This document shows positions 63,790 through 64,000 of a stretch of 64,000 nt of DNA, piece after piece. The translations under genes and the position numbers were made by a program. The DNA is from Acetivibrio ethanolgignens (GTDB taxonomy: Bacteria; Bacillota; Clostridia; Lachnospirales; Lachnospiraceae). Under the pieces are notes generated by a model. That model saw only the letters and a program-made list of their open reading frames with translations, had not been told where the DNA came from and did not search any database. Position 1 is the first letter of the stretch; the number at the start of each line of letters is the position of its first letter. The DNA is taken from assembly GCF_001461035.1 (NCBI RefSeq), contig NZ_LNAM01000175.1, forward strand, positions 41,124 through 105,123, in the 5' to 3' direction.

Positions 63790-64000
63790 AAAAATCTCCT
63801 ATTTGCTCTTCTCATCATCTCAATTTTCGCTAACCTTTTTATTATACCGTAATTCTGAGAGAAATACAAGAATTTCTTTAAATTACGCACGACAAACGCA
63901 TGAATATGTTCCTCAACCACGCCTATGCACTAAGTTCAAAATAAAGTGAACCCATTTGTCAAGACACTTTTTTCAAAAAATTAAGTTGGATTTCGGAAGG
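63790..64000. mobile_element. Intergenic end region with a possible insertion-sequence terminus
   Basis: The stretch AAGTGAACCCATTTGTCAAG followed by ACACTTTT at about 63947-63973 resembles the terminal inverted repeats of some IS3-like elements as I recall them. No transposase reading frame lies within the window to the right. The remainder of the stretch is AT-rich and shows no gene. Confidence 0.25.

Noticed and set aside
1..64000. CRISPR array, tRNA or rRNA genes
   Set aside because: No regularly spaced repeats and no cloverleaf with TTCGANTC-type arms or rRNA-like blocks were seen on either strand.

Overview
The window reads as chromosomal DNA of an endospore-forming anaerobic Firmicute, most likely a Lachnospiraceae member. 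The evidence is the sigF/spoIIA/spoVA sporulation block, T-box and CIRCE regulation, a FabK/FabT type fatty-acid operon, a non-discriminating archaeal-type AspRS with GatCAB, double-cubane-cluster reductase genes, and protein families I associate mainly with Lachnospiraceae (DUF5716, DUF5717, DUF5721). No rRNA, tRNA, CRISPR array or intact transposase gene was seen.

Layout. 1-15.4 kb: an MMPL exporter (cut by the window edge) divergent from its TetR regulator, then housekeeping genes: SAM methyltransferase, cold-shock protein, HAD phosphatase, undecaprenol/diacylglycerol kinase, PAP2 phosphatase, hflKC, purH, htpG with a perfect CIRCE element, pyruvate kinase, beta-phosphoglucomutase and a CofE-like ligase. 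15.4-23.4 kb is a mosaic. It holds a Fic protein with a non-canonical motif and repeated operator-like sites, a frameshifted response-regulator remnant, a shortened spoVA cluster (AA-AB-AC) with an extra 43-residue membrane ORF, the spoIIAA-spoIIAB-sigF operon, a RelE/Phd-type toxin-antitoxin pair, and an eroded type VII secretion (LXG/DUF4176) toxin cassette. 23.4-35.6 kb: TPR and DUF342 genes with a 46-residue ORF between them, valS, and a four-gene operon (DUF5717, actin/Hsp70-like DUF5716, TPR, two-TM coiled coil) of unknown function, the best candidate here for an undescribed system.

35.6-47.6 kb: an aminotransferase, then a complete type II fatty-acid synthesis operon transcribed on the minus strand (fabH-acpP-fabK-fabD-fabG-fabF-accB-fabZ-accC-accDA fusion-second FabK/NMO-like gene-fabT). 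A FabT-type palindrome abuts the -10 of its promoter. 47.6-53.7 kb: an internally deleted TrmH-type methyltransferase pseudogene, an AraC regulator divergent from galactokinase, and an operon for a double-cubane reductase, a DUF3343 carrier-like protein, its activase and a cysteine desulfurase. 53.7-62 kb: leuS behind a T-box with a CTC specifier, a PilZ protein, and aspS-gatC-gatA-gatB behind a T-box with an AAC specifier, which together make Asn-tRNA(Asn) by transamidation. 62-64 kb: an XRE regulator, a MATE exporter and a possible insertion-sequence end.

Functional assignments come from reading the translated sequence and recalling family features; no database search was run. Start codons were moved from the longest frame wherever a better ribosome binding site was visible.
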